A stretch of DNA of 43,650 bases from Desulfobacterales bacterium (GTDB lineage: Bacteria; Desulfobacterota; Desulfobacteria; Desulfobacterales; JAEINQ01). Positions 30,848-38,782 of this stretch are shown in pieces (positions within the stretch are counted from its first letter, which is position 1; every line of letters begins with the position of its first letter). Location: positions 1 to 43,650 of the forward strand of contig JAEINQ010000061.1 of assembly GCA_016342285.1 (NCBI GenBank), in the 5' to 3' direction. The notes beneath the pieces are model-generated. The model had not been told where the DNA came from and did no database searches. It saw only the letters and a list, made by a program, of their open reading frames with translations. A program made the translations under genes and the position numbers.

Positions 30848-31477
30848 TTGGCACGTTACAGAGGTTCCGTTTGCCGGCTGTGCAGACGCGAGAATGTGAA
30901 GATGTTTCTGAAGGGCGATCGCTGCTTTTCGGACAAGTGCGCGTTTGACCGCCGCGGATATCCCCCTGGCCAGCATGGACAGCGGCGAGGTCGAAAAGTT
31001 TCCGATTATGGAATTCAGCTTCGAGAGAAACAAAAAGTCAAGCGCATGTACGGGCTTTCCGAAAAACAGTTTCGTTTGTTCTTCAAACGAGCTGACAAAC
31101 AAAAAGGAATTACCGGTACAAACCTTCTGGTCATGCTGGAACGCCGCCTTGACAATCTCGTCTTTCGCCTCGGTTTCGTCAACTCCAGAACCCAGGGCCG
31201 ACACTTTGTCAAACATAATCATTTCCTGATCAACGGGAAAAAAGTCAACATCCCGTCGTATATGGTCAGGGTCGGTGATGTCGTTGAAGTGCGCGAAAAA
31301 AGCCAGAAGGTTCAGGTGATCGAAGATTCCATGGATGCCGTCGTTCGTCGAGGAATTCCGCAGTGGATCGAACTGGAGAAAGACAAATTCAAAGGGAGCG
31401 TCAAAGCCCTGCCCGTCCGTGAAGATATTACCATGCCGATTCAGGAGCAGCTGATCGTCGAGCTATACTCGAAATAG
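30848..31477 (+). CDS. rpsD: 30S ribosomal protein S4 (zinc-binding form)
   Basis: Primary 16S binder and mRNA-entry protein. 209 residues. TTG 30848 (ARYRGSVCRLCRRE after the initiator) is chosen over the in-frame TTG at 30827 because AAAGGAGG (30835-30842) lies between them with 5-nt spacing. Cysteines 9, 12, 26 and 31 form a zinc site like that of Thermus S4, absent in E. coli. The S4 RNA-binding domain spans about residues 97-160. Confidence 0.96.
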   Translation: MARYRGSVCRLCRRENVKMFLKGDRCFSDKCAFDRRGYPPGQHGQRRGRKVSDYGIQLREKQKVKRMYGLSEKQFRLFFKRADKQKGITGTNLLVMLERRLDNLVFRLGFVNSRTQGRHFVKHNHFLINGKKVNIPSYMVRVGDVVEVREKSQKVQVIEDSMDAVVRRGIPQWIELEKDKFKGSVKALPVREDITMPIQEQLIVELYSK

Positions 31478-31502
31478 CACAACGATATCGCGCTATATTC
31501 CG

Positions 31503-31526
31503 ACGGGCTTTCCTCGCAGAGCCCGT
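31503..31526 (+). promoter_or_regulatory. Hairpin in the rpsD-rpoA spacer
   Basis: ACGGGCT (31503-31509) and AGCCCGT (31520-31526) form a perfect 7-bp stem with a 10-nt loop, followed only by TTCG. It is in a 119-nt spacer. Too weak in T content for a strong terminator; partial attenuation or mRNA processing between rpsD and rpoA are possible. Confidence 0.4.
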
Positions 31527-31596
31527 TTCGAAGCGATTATTACTGCAATTGTCACGCCCGGACGACATGTAGAATTCTAAATCTGGAGATTTGATC

Positions 31597-32616
31597 ATGT
31601 CATCAAACGAACTTAGGTACATGAACTGGCAGGAAATGATCCGGCCGGAAAAGGTTCAGGTTAGCAGTACGCCCACCTATGGGAAATTCGTTTGTGAACC
31701 CTTGGAAAGAGGGTTCGGTATTACCATCGGGAACTCCTTGCGGCGAATTATCCTGTCCTCTCTTCATGGTGCCGCGATTACTTCTGTCCGGTTCGATTCC
31801 GTGATGCACGAGTTCAGTACGATTCCGGGGGTTCTTGAAGATATTTCTGAAATTATCCTGAATCTGAAAGAAATCCGCATCAAGGTCGATGACCCGGAAC
31901 CAAAGACCATCAGAATTGAGAAAAAAGGCGAATGCGTGGTCACTGGTGCGGATATTTTGAGCCCTGACGGCAAATGCCAGGTTCTAAACCCCGATGCGCA
32001 TATTGCCACTTTATCCGTCAAATCCGATTTGAAGATGGAAATGGCCGTCAGATACAGCAAGGGGTATTCCCTTGCCGAAAACAACAAAGACGAAGAGGCG
32101 CCCATTGGCACCATACCCATTGACGCTGTTTACTCACCCATAAAGCGGGTTGTCTACGTGGTGGGCAACGCGCGTGTGGGACAGCGTACCGATTACGATA
32201 AATTGACGCTTGAAGTTTGGACTGACGGCAGCATATTGCCTGAAGATGCCGTCGCCTATGCCGGAAAGATTATGAAAGAACAGATGACAATTTTCATCAA
32301 TTTTGATGAAGATGTCTCTGCTTCAACGGAAAGCAAGACCGAGGAAAAGGAACAATCGGATTTCAATGAAAACCTCTATCGAAGCGTTGAAGAACTTGAG
32401 CTTTCCGTTCGAAGTGCCAACTGTCTGAAGAATGCCGATATTCACAAAATCTTCCAGTTGGTCGCCAGAACCGAACCGGAAATGCTCAGAACCAAGAATT
32501 TCGGTAGAAAATCGTTAAATGAAATCAAGGAAGTCCTGGGCGAGATGGGCTTGTCGCTGGGGATGAAGCTTGAAGGATTCGTTCCTCCAGAAGAAGACAT
32601 TGAGGAAGAGGAGTAA
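31597..32616 (+). CDS. rpoA: DNA-directed RNA polymerase subunit alpha
   Basis: Dimeric assembly platform for the polymerase; its C-terminal domain contacts UP elements and activators. 339 residues from ATG 31597, which has CTGGAG 8 nt upstream (a TTG six bases earlier is too close). N-terminal FGITIGNSLRRIILSSLHGAA dimerisation segment and the C-terminal domain with ELSVRSANCLKNADI (Arg matching E. coli R265) are present. The linker is acidic and ends after EDIEEEE at the C-terminus. Confidence 0.98.
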   Translation: MSSNELRYMNWQEMIRPEKVQVSSTPTYGKFVCEPLERGFGITIGNSLRRIILSSLHGAAITSVRFDSVMHEFSTIPGVLEDISEIILNLKEIRIKVDDPEPKTIRIEKKGECVVTGADILSPDGKCQVLNPDAHIATLSVKSDLKMEMAVRYSKGYSLAENNKDEEAPIGTIPIDAVYSPIKRVVYVVGNARVGQRTDYDKLTLEVWTDGSILPEDAVAYAGKIMKEQMTIFINFDEDVSASTESKTEEKEQSDFNENLYRSVEELELSVRSANCLKNADIHKIFQLVARTEPEMLRTKNFGRKSLNEIKEVLGEMGLSLGMKLEGFVPPEEDIEEEE

Positions 32617-32623
32617 TTGATTC

Positions 32624-33208
32624 ATGAGACATCAAAACGCCGGTTCTAAATTTAATCGCGACAGCAGTCACCGGAAGGCCATGTTCCGAAACATGGTGAC
32701 GTCGTTGCTCAAGCATGATCGGATTCGTACAACGGACGCCAAAGCGAAGGCATTGCGGAGTTGGGCGGATCACCTGATCACCCTTGCCAAACGTGGTGAC
32801 CTTCATGCCAGGCGCCAGGCACTCGCCATTGTTTACGAGAGCGATGTGGTCCACAAACTCTTTGATGAGGCGCCGAAACGGTTTGGCTCAATTAGCGGTG
32901 GGTACACCCGTGTGGTCAAACTTGACAGACGGCCGGGCGATGCGACCATGATGTCGCTTATTGAACTGGTCAGTGGGGAAGAAAAGGCCAAGAAAAAGAA
33001 AACGACCAAGAAAAAGAGCGAGCCCAAGGCTGTGCCGGTTGTCCCTCAGCCGGTGGAAGAAAAGAGCATCCAGGCGCCCAAAGAGGCTGATGCGGAAACC
33101 ACAGAGGAGAAAGTGGCTGTGGCCGCCGAAACCCAGGAGCCTGCTGTCGATGGCGATGCTTTGGTCGATTCCGCTGACGAGGGGGAAGCGCCGGCAACGG
33201 AAAAGTAG
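32624..33208 (+). CDS. rplQ: 50S ribosomal protein L17 with long acidic/Ala-rich tail
   Basis: Large-subunit protein near the tunnel exit. 194 residues against about 120-130 in most bacteria. The first ~117 residues are a complete L17 (MRHQNAGSKFNRDSSHRKAM, then KRFGSISGGYTRVVKLDRRPGD). The remaining ~75 start with a Lys-rich block (KAKKKKTTKKKSEPK) and continue as Ala/Glu/Val-rich, low-complexity, probably disordered sequence. Last gene of the cluster, followed by a terminator. Confidence 0.97.
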   Translation: MRHQNAGSKFNRDSSHRKAMFRNMVTSLLKHDRIRTTDAKAKALRSWADHLITLAKRGDLHARRQALAIVYESDVVHKLFDEAPKRFGSISGGYTRVVKLDRRPGDATMMSLIELVSGEEKAKKKKTTKKKSEPKAVPVVPQPVEEKSIQAPKEADAETTEEKVAVAAETQEPAVDGDALVDSADEGEAPATEK

Positions 33209-33230
33209 CCGGTACCAAGATTCGGGTCAC

Positions 33231-33266
33231 AAGCCCTGCCGAGTAAATCGGCAGGGCTTTTTTGTT
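33231..33266 (+). terminator. Intrinsic terminator of the ribosomal cluster
   Basis: AAGCCCTGCCGA (33231-33242) and TCGGCAGGGCTT (33248-33259) form a perfect 12-bp stem with a 5-nt loop, followed by TTTTGTTTT. It lies 22 nt after the rplQ stop, a textbook Rho-independent terminator. Confidence 0.95.
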
Positions 33267-33356
33267 TTACAACACCGTTTGCCTCCCGGCCACTTCCCAT
33301 CCCATTCGTACAATACCCACAGATCTCTCTACATACACCCCCCTGCTTGGCTGCTG

Positions 33357-33405
33357 TTACAGTTTTTCCTTGACAAAAATGCGAGTAGCTGCAATGTAAC
33401 TGTAA
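33357..33405 (+). promoter_or_regulatory. Candidate promoter/operator upstream of dctP
   Basis: A consensus TTGACA is at 33370-33375; the -10 is poor (AATGTA at 33393-33398, 17-nt spacing). Inverted heptamers TTACAGT (33357-33363) and ACTGTAA (33399-33405) flank it, a layout fitting a repressor or activator site. The rest of the 33270-33478 spacer shows no gene. Confidence 0.35.
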
Positions 33406-33478
33406 ATTGATTTTGGCAAATGAATATGGTTTAAATAATTAATGCGGTGCATATCAACAGGCACGAAAGGAGAATCCG

Positions 33479-34561
33479 ATGGCGCTTAGAAAAGTGGTGG
33501 GTTTGGCAATCATCTGTCTGGTCGGGCTGGGGTTGACGGTCGGGCCCGCCTTGGCCAAAGGCCCTAATTTGGATGCATGGAAGCCGGCGTTCGATCCGTC
33601 AGGGGCCAAGTACACTTGTATGGTTTCCAACGTGTCTCATCCGGTGATCCGGGGGGTGTACACGGGCTTTGCAATCCGCGATGAACTCTGGAAGCGCACC
33701 AATGGCCAGATTTACCTCAACTTCAAGCCATTTTCCATGCTCGGAGGCGAAGTGGAGGTGCTCAACCAGCTTCAGATGGGGGCCATTCAGGGGATGGGGG
33801 TCAGTTCGGTGGCCGCCACGAATTTAGGGCCGCGCTTTGGCGTGGTCAACCTGCCTTTCCTGATCAATTCTTTTGACAAACTGGACAAGTTTGCTTCCAG
33901 CGGCAAGCTTTTTGACCACTTCATGATGGCCATGGACCATCAGGGGATCATCGGGATCGACATCACCGGTTACGGTAATTACGGCTGGGCCACGGTCAAG
34001 CCGGTACGCACCATTGAGGAAGCCCAGAAGCTCAAGTTCCGCACGGCCGAAGCGGCCGTGAACCAGCTGACCTACAAGGCGTGGGGAATAAATCCAGTGG
34101 CCATGCCGTGGCCGGACGTGCCGGTGGCCCTCAAGCAGGGGGTGATCGACGGTCTGGATCACACGCCCATGGTTTGCAACATCACCAAGAAGTTTGAGGT
34201 GGCCAAGTATTTCACCTATGTCAATTACGCACAGGGTCTGTTCATCTGGATTTTCAACAAGGCCTGGTTCGAAAAACTGCCGCCGGATCTTCAGAAGACC
34301 TTCGTTGAGGTGGTGCATGACGTTTGCGCCCAGATCCGTAAGGAAACCGTGGCCCAGGAGTCCGAGCAGATCGCCAAGGCCACCGCGGCTGGCATTGAGT
34401 TTATCAGCTTGAGCGCCAAGGACAATGCCTGGTTGCAGGAGAAGGGCAACGCGGTCCATGTGAAATACGCTCCGGAAATCAATGAACTCTATCCGAGCGA
34501 CAAGTATCGTCCGGACAATTTTCTCAAGGAAGTTCAGGACTTTGTCGGTTACAAGCCGTAG
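33479..34561 (+). CDS. dctP: TRAP transporter periplasmic solute-binding protein, DctP family
   Basis: Captures an organic acid or related anion in the periplasm and delivers it to the DctQM membrane complex. 360 residues with a Sec signal peptide (basic start, hydrophobic stretch, AxA-type cleavage near A26). Family features are the mid-protein segment VRTIEEAQKLKFRTAEAAV, with Arg at the place where DctP proteins bind the ligand carboxylate, and ALKQGVIDGLDHTP. ATG with GAAAGGAG upstream. A terminator separates it from dctQM, allowing excess binding protein. Substrate cannot be read from sequence. Confidence 0.93.
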   Translation: MALRKVVGLAIICLVGLGLTVGPALAKGPNLDAWKPAFDPSGAKYTCMVSNVSHPVIRGVYTGFAIRDELWKRTNGQIYLNFKPFSMLGGEVEVLNQLQMGAIQGMGVSSVAATNLGPRFGVVNLPFLINSFDKLDKFASSGKLFDHFMMAMDHQGIIGIDITGYGNYGWATVKPVRTIEEAQKLKFRTAEAAVNQLTYKAWGINPVAMPWPDVPVALKQGVIDGLDHTPMVCNITKKFEVAKYFTYVNYAQGLFIWIFNKAWFEKLPPDLQKTFVEVVHDVCAQIRKETVAQESEQIAKATAAGIEFISLSAKDNAWLQEKGNAVHVKYAPEINELYPSDKYRPDNFLKEVQDFVGYKP

Positions 34562-34583
34562 GATCGATTCATAATAGCCCATA

Positions 34584-34620
34584 GGGGCCTTGGAAATTCC
34601 CATTTACCAAGGCCCCGTTT
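34584..34620 (+). terminator. Intrinsic terminator between dctP and dctQ
   Basis: GGGGCCTTGG (34584-34593) and CCAAGGCCCC (34607-34616) form a perfect 10-bp stem with a 13-nt loop, followed by GTTTT. Located 22 nt after the dctP stop; likely partial termination, giving more dctP than dctQM transcript. Confidence 0.85.
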
Positions 34621-34791
34621 TACTTGCGATTGATGATGATTTCGTGTGAACCTATCAATCCACATGCCGGCCCGAGGCCCCGATACGGATCATGCCCGTT
34701 TCAACGCCCGGGCTCCGATGCAACGGCATATGGGTTTTTCTTTTTTTAAAGAACCTTGACACAGACCCGCACGGGGAATCGAGAAGCCGAA

Positions 34792-35298
34792 ATGTTCGCA
34801 AAGACGCTCAACGTGGTGGACAAGGCAATGACCTTTTTTGAGGACTGGACGCTGTTCATCACGGTGATGGTGGCGCTGGTGGCGCTGTTTTTCAATGTGG
34901 TGCTGCGGTACGGATTCAACTATTCGCTGGCGTGGTCCGAGGAACTGGTGCGCGAGGTGATCATTTACACGACACTGATCGGCTGCAGCGCAGCGGTGAA
35001 AAACCGCAGCCTGATCAGAATCGACGCTTCGGTGCAGATTTTTCCCCGGCTCAAGGTGCCGCTGACCTTTTTCAGCCATCTGGTGACGCTGGTCTTTTCG
35101 GTGCTGGTGCTCTATTACGGGTGGCAACTGGCGCTGCTTCAGGCTCAGACCCACCAGAAGACGATTATCCTTCAGATTCCGCTGATTTATGTCTTTTCGA
35201 TGCTGCCGCTGATGGGGGGCATGATGACCATCCGTACCGTTCAGGTGATCTACGAAGACATCGGTAAGCTGTTGGGCACCGGGGACAAGGGGTTCTGA
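34792..35298 (+). CDS. dctQ: TRAP transporter small membrane subunit, DctQ family
   Basis: Four-span membrane subunit that links the binding protein to DctM. 168 residues from ATG 34792 (MFAKTLNVVDKAMTFFEDW). Hydrophobic spans are near residues 17-37, 50-66, 88-108 and 127-147, and the family segment NVVLRYGFNYSLAWSEELVR is present. A TTG at 34756 would add 12 polar residues and has no ribosome binding site. Between dctP and dctM, the standard TRAP order. Confidence 0.92.
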   Translation: MFAKTLNVVDKAMTFFEDWTLFITVMVALVALFFNVVLRYGFNYSLAWSEELVREVIIYTTLIGCSAAVKNRSLIRIDASVQIFPRLKVPLTFFSHLVTLVFSVLVLYYGWQLALLQAQTHQKTIILQIPLIYVFSMLPLMGGMMTIRTVQVIYEDIGKLLGTGDKGF

Positions 35299-35353
35299 CA
35301 TGGCTCGACGGGTCGAACAGAAACGATTCACAGGGATGGACAGAGTGTCGAAC

Positions 35354-35378
35354 CCCATGACGCGGGCTGCGTCATGGG
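35354..35378 (+). repeat. Perfect hairpin in the dctQ-dctM spacer
   Basis: CCCATGACGC (35354-35363) and GCGTCATGGG (35369-35378) form a 10-bp perfect stem with 5-nt loop GGGCT in a 176-nt spacer. No T-run follows, so it is not a normal terminator. It may protect or process the dctQ-dctM mRNA, or be a protein-binding palindrome. Confidence 0.7.
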
Positions 35379-35474
35379 CAAGCGGTCGGTTTGCCGGGGG
35401 CTTCGGGGTTAATCCTGTATATCCCCTTTCCATCGTATCGGTCGTTCGGAAATAGAGAGAGGGTCGGAAACGGA

Positions 35475-36767
35475 ATGGAAACGAGTCATGTGGTGATTTT
35501 GTTGATTCTGCTCGGATGCATGGCCACCTACGTGCCGGTGTTCATGTGCTTGTTTTTTACGGCGGTGCTCGGGTTCGTCCTTTTCACCGATCTTCCGGTG
35601 CTGCTGTTGGTGCAAACCCTGCTTCGCAGTATGGACAATTTTGCCCTTGTGGTGGTGCTCTTTTTCATTCTCTGCGGCAATATCATGACAGCGGGCAAGA
35701 TCGTTGAAAAGCTGATCAAGGTGGCCAACGCCCTGGTGAGCTGGCTTCCGGGCGGGCTGGGTATGGCCGGGGTGCTGGCCTGCGGGCTCTTCGGCGCCAT
35801 ATCCGGATCCACGGTGGCCACGGTGGTGGCCCTGGGGGGCTTTATGATCCCGGCACTGCTGGAAAACGGTTATCCGGAGGATTACACCCTGGGGCTGATG
35901 ACCACCAGCCCGAACCTGGGGGTGATCATCCCGCCGAGCATCGGGATGATTTTGTACTCGATGATCAGCAACGTATCCTTAGAGGGGCTCTTTCTGACCG
36001 GGTTCCTTCCCGGGGTGATGATCATGTTCGGGGTCTGCCTGTACAGCTATTTTTACTTCCGTAAAAAAACGGAGATCGTCCGCAAGCCGGTGCCGAACTT
36101 TGGTGAGGTGTTCGGGATCCTCAAAGAGGGGTTCTGGTCGTTGATGCTGCCGGTGATCATTTTCGGTGGGATTTTTTCCGGGGCCTTTACGGCCAATGAG
36201 GCGGCGGTGGTGGCCTGCGTCTATGCCTTTTTCGTTGAGATTGTCATCCACCGGGCGATCCGTTTTTCAGAGGTAAAAAAGATCACGGTCAACTCGGCGG
36301 TGACATCGGCCACCCTGCTGATCATCGTGGCCGGGGCGAGCTGTTTCGGCCGGCTGTTGACCCTGGAGGACATTCCCGGGAAAATCACCGAGGCCGTGCT
36401 GATGGCTATCCATTCGCCGGTGGTCTTTCTCATCGCCATGAACGTGCTGCTTCTCATTGTGGGGATGTTCATGGACATCATCTCGGCCACCATGATTCTG
36501 GGCCCGGTCTTTTTGCCCATGCTCGATGCCTTCGGGGTGGACTGGATGCATTTCGGGCTGATCATGACGGTGAACCTGGCCATCGGCTACTGCACCCCGC
36601 CCATGGGGGTGAGCCTCTACATCACCGGGGCCATCGCCAATCGGGACATCATCTACGTGTCCAGGGCGGTGCTGCCTTTTATCGCCATTCAGATTTTCGT
36701 GCTGCTCTTAATGACCTTTCTGCCCGATGTCGTGCTGTGGCTCCCGGCCCTCATGGGGTTTAGGTAG
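35475..36767 (+). CDS. dctM: TRAP transporter large membrane subunit, DctM family
   Basis: Ion-coupled permease subunit of the TRAP system. 430 residues from ATG 35475 (METSHVVILLILLGCMATY), the typical length; upstream in-frame sequence is non-homologous. About 12 hydrophobic spans. Signature stretches are CGLFGAISGSTVATVVALGG, TTSPNLGVIIPPSIGMILY and a second half with GMFMDIISATMILGPVF and IGYCTPPMGVSLY. Last gene of the transporter. Confidence 0.94.
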   Translation: METSHVVILLILLGCMATYVPVFMCLFFTAVLGFVLFTDLPVLLLVQTLLRSMDNFALVVVLFFILCGNIMTAGKIVEKLIKVANALVSWLPGGLGMAGVLACGLFGAISGSTVATVVALGGFMIPALLENGYPEDYTLGLMTTSPNLGVIIPPSIGMILYSMISNVSLEGLFLTGFLPGVMIMFGVCLYSYFYFRKKTEIVRKPVPNFGEVFGILKEGFWSLMLPVIIFGGIFSGAFTANEAAVVACVYAFFVEIVIHRAIRFSEVKKITVNSAVTSATLLIIVAGASCFGRLLTLEDIPGKITEAVLMAIHSPVVFLIAMNVLLLIVGMFMDIISATMILGPVFLPMLDAFGVDWMHFGLIMTVNLAIGYCTPPMGVSLYITGAIANRDIIYVSRAVLPFIAIQIFVLLLMTFLPDVVLWLPALMGFR

Positions 36768-36827
36768 TGCCCATCCACGAATCGATTTTCAAGAGGAAAG
36801 ATGCCTCAACAGGAAAGGACCGCGAAC

Positions 36828-37397
36828 ATGTCCCACCAAAGGAGCCGATATCCCAAAGATCTGGTATTAAAAGATTGCACGGAGGTTATTTTAAGGCCTC
36901 TGGGCTCCGAAGACCGTGACGACCTGATACAGTTTTTCAACGACCTTCCCATTGCCAACCGGTGGTATCTTAAAGAAGATCCGACCCAACCGGAAGTCAT
37001 CGAGAAATGGATCCGGAATCAGTCCAAGGGAAAGAGCTTTTGTGTGCTGGCCATCCATGAGAACCATGTGGTGGCCCATGCCAGTCTGTTGAGGCGGTTT
37101 CAAGGCGGCCGTCGGCATCTGGGACGTATTCGACTGATGGTTGCTCAAGATTTTCGCAACAAACGGCTCGGCACATGGATGATTTTCGATCTGATTCGCC
37201 GGGCCATGGAACTGGGTCTTGAGAAACTGCGCACCGATTTTATTGTCGGTGTGGAAGACATGGCCATCGAAGCGGCCCGGAAGCTTGATTTCGTAAAAGA
37301 AGCGACCCTGCGCAATTACTACCGGGATGAAGCGGGTAACTATTACGACTATCAGATCATGGTCAAAGACCTTCACAAAGAGTGGAGCGATTTTTAG
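36828..37397 (+). CDS. GNAT-family N-acetyltransferase
   Basis: Transfers an acetyl group from acetyl-CoA to an amine of unknown substrate. 189 residues from ATG 36828, which has AGGAAAGGA 8 nt upstream; ATG 36801 (nine residues longer) is possible but its Shine-Dalgarno is too close. GNAT features: RPLGSEDRDDLIQFFNDLP at the start, central strand RLMVAQDFRNKRLGTWMI containing the acetyl-CoA loop, and AARKLDFVKEATLRNYYRDE at the end, as in RimJ/RimL-like and protein-lysine acetyltransferases. 11 nt ahead of the AcuA homologue, so the two are probably co-transcribed and may act on related protein targets. Confidence 0.85.
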   Translation: MSHQRSRYPKDLVLKDCTEVILRPLGSEDRDDLIQFFNDLPIANRWYLKEDPTQPEVIEKWIRNQSKGKSFCVLAIHENHVVAHASLLRRFQGGRRHLGRIRLMVAQDFRNKRLGTWMIFDLIRRAMELGLEKLRTDFIVGVEDMAIEAARKLDFVKEATLRNYYRDEAGNYYDYQIMVKDLHKEWSDF

Positions 37398-37408
37398 CGG
37401 CCGCATTC

Positions 37409-38044
37409 ATGACCCCAACCCATCAGAAAAAAACGTTTGTCCATACGACACGCGGCCGAGTTTCCCTCTCCTCTTTTTGCAGCCCCGAAGATATCGAGAC
37501 CCTTGCCTTCAAACGCGCCTTTGGAAAGCATCCCCATTACAATCCCATTGTCTCCACCAAGGAGAGCCTGATACGGCCCGCCGGTGGCTCCGATGCCAAT
37601 GTGACCATCGCCGCCACCGACGATGGTGACATTGTCGGTTTCGGTATCCTGACTTACCCTGCTCCCGGGGAGAGATGGCACCGGGTCGGAAATCAAATCA
37701 TGATGGAAGTGGCGGTCATTGAAATCAGCCGCCCCTGGCGATCCATGGGGCTTTCAGCTAAAATTCTGTCAATGGTCCTCGACCATCCGCTCGTCGAGGA
37801 TCGAATTTTCTACATGGTGGGCTATTCGTGGACCTGGGATATGGAAGGCAGCAAGATGGCCACCATGGACTACCGGGAAATGATGATTCACCTGTTCTCT
37901 TCCTTCGACTTCAAGGTGTTGCAGACCAACGAACCCAATGTGATGCTTCGCCCTGAGAATCTGTTTATGGCGAGGATCGGTCGAAATATTTCCGATGATG
38001 TTCGAAGACGTCTTAAAATGGTGCAGTTCAACATGGACTTATGA
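37409..38044 (+). CDS. acuA: AcuA-family protein acetyltransferase
   Basis: In Bacillus subtilis AcuA acetylates and inactivates acetyl-CoA synthetase. 211 residues from ATG 37409. Matches to AcuA run over the whole length: TTRGRVSLSSFCSPEDIETL, GERWHRVGNQIMMEVAVIEI, the acetyl-CoA loop RPWRSMGLSAKILS, YSWTWDMEGSKMATMDYREM and LFMARIGRNISDDVRRRL near the end. The open frame extends upstream to an ATG at 37382 inside the previous gene; 37409 fits the family better. Neighbours (a GNAT upstream, an ACT-domain protein downstream) support a role in control of acyl-CoA metabolism. No acetyl-CoA synthetase is in the window. Confidence 0.85.
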   Translation: MTPTHQKKTFVHTTRGRVSLSSFCSPEDIETLAFKRAFGKHPHYNPIVSTKESLIRPAGGSDANVTIAATDDGDIVGFGILTYPAPGERWHRVGNQIMMEVAVIEISRPWRSMGLSAKILSMVLDHPLVEDRIFYMVGYSWTWDMEGSKMATMDYREMMIHLFSSFDFKVLQTNEPNVMLRPENLFMARIGRNISDDVRRRLKMVQFNMDL

Positions 38045-38047
38045 GGG

Positions 38048-38069
38048 CCTAAGTTGAGCTCAGTTTAGG
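38048..38069. repeat. 22-bp palindrome after acuA
   Basis: CCTAAGTTGAGCTCAGTTTAGG reads as a palindrome around GAGCTC with two G-T positions, starting 4 bases after the acuA stop. No T-run follows. It could fold as a short hairpin ending the acuA message or be a dimeric-protein binding site. The rest of 38045-38295 shows no gene; a TTGACA at 38088-38093 lacks a convincing -10. Confidence 0.45.
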
Positions 38070-38295
38070 CAGGGGTGTCCTGGCACCTTGACATTTCCAG
38101 GGGTTCCTGTTTACAACTACAATGTAGCTATACACAGCGCGTTAGGTCTTTGCGTTATCAACCCTTAAAAGCACGGTTTCCAGTTATATCCTTGAGCTTG
38201 TCATCTGTACGCTGTGTATGTATGAAAAATGATTTGAGTTATTCTGTATAAAAACGAACCCTATGAACACGTGCCGCAGCAAGGGAGAGGTCGCT

Positions 38296-38739
38296 ATGAA
38301 GCTCAAACAGATTTCCGTTTTTATCGAGAACGCTCCGGGTCGGCTATACGAGGTGACCAGCGCTTTGGGAGAGGCCGGAATCAACCTCCGGGCTCTGAAT
38401 CTGGTCGATACGGGAGATTTCGGAAAACTCAGACTCCTGGTATCGGATATCGCCACGACCCGACGGATTATGATGGAACGCCAAATTCCGGCCCGGGTGG
38501 ACGAGGTGGTTGCCGCTGTGATCGAAGATCGGCCCGGGGCGCTGGCCGCACTGCTAAAGCCCTTGAAAGATGCCGGGGTCAACGTGGTACACATGTATGC
38601 GTTCATCGGTGTTTCAGCGGACCAGGCGGTCATGATTTTCCGTTTCAGCGATATCGATAAGGCCATCGACATCCTTTTGAAAAACGGAATACGCTTGCTG
38701 GATGCCGAGGCTTTCGGCATTCTTGAATCCGACAGCTGA
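38296..38739 (+). CDS. Tandem ACT-domain protein
   Basis: Small cytosolic protein made of two ACT domains, a fold that binds amino acids or similar ligands to control enzymes. 147 residues from ATG 38296 with GGGAGAGG at 38283-38290; ATG 38263 is less likely. ACT 1 is about residues 1-70 (KQISVFIENAPGRLYEVTSA) and ACT 2 about 71-140 (VAAVIEDRPGALAALLKPLK). In related bacteria such proteins are found next to phenylacetate-CoA ligases and other acyl-CoA synthetases; here it follows acuA. B. subtilis AcuB also carries an ACT domain, an interesting parallel. Confidence 0.88.
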   Translation: MKLKQISVFIENAPGRLYEVTSALGEAGINLRALNLVDTGDFGKLRLLVSDIATTRRIMMERQIPARVDEVVAAVIEDRPGALAALLKPLKDAGVNVVHMYAFIGVSADQAVMIFRFSDIDKAIDILLKNGIRLLDAEAFGILESDS

Positions 38740-38782
38740 AACGACAGCACCCGGCGGGGAGCCACCGATCCCGTCGGGGTAA

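Noticed and set aside
34756..34790. TTGACA at 34756 as a dctQ promoter
   Set aside because: No acceptable -10 hexamer at 16-18 nt.
38081..38100. Sigma-54-type promoter (TGGCAC) upstream of the ACT gene
   Set aside because: The -12 GC element is missing at the right distance.
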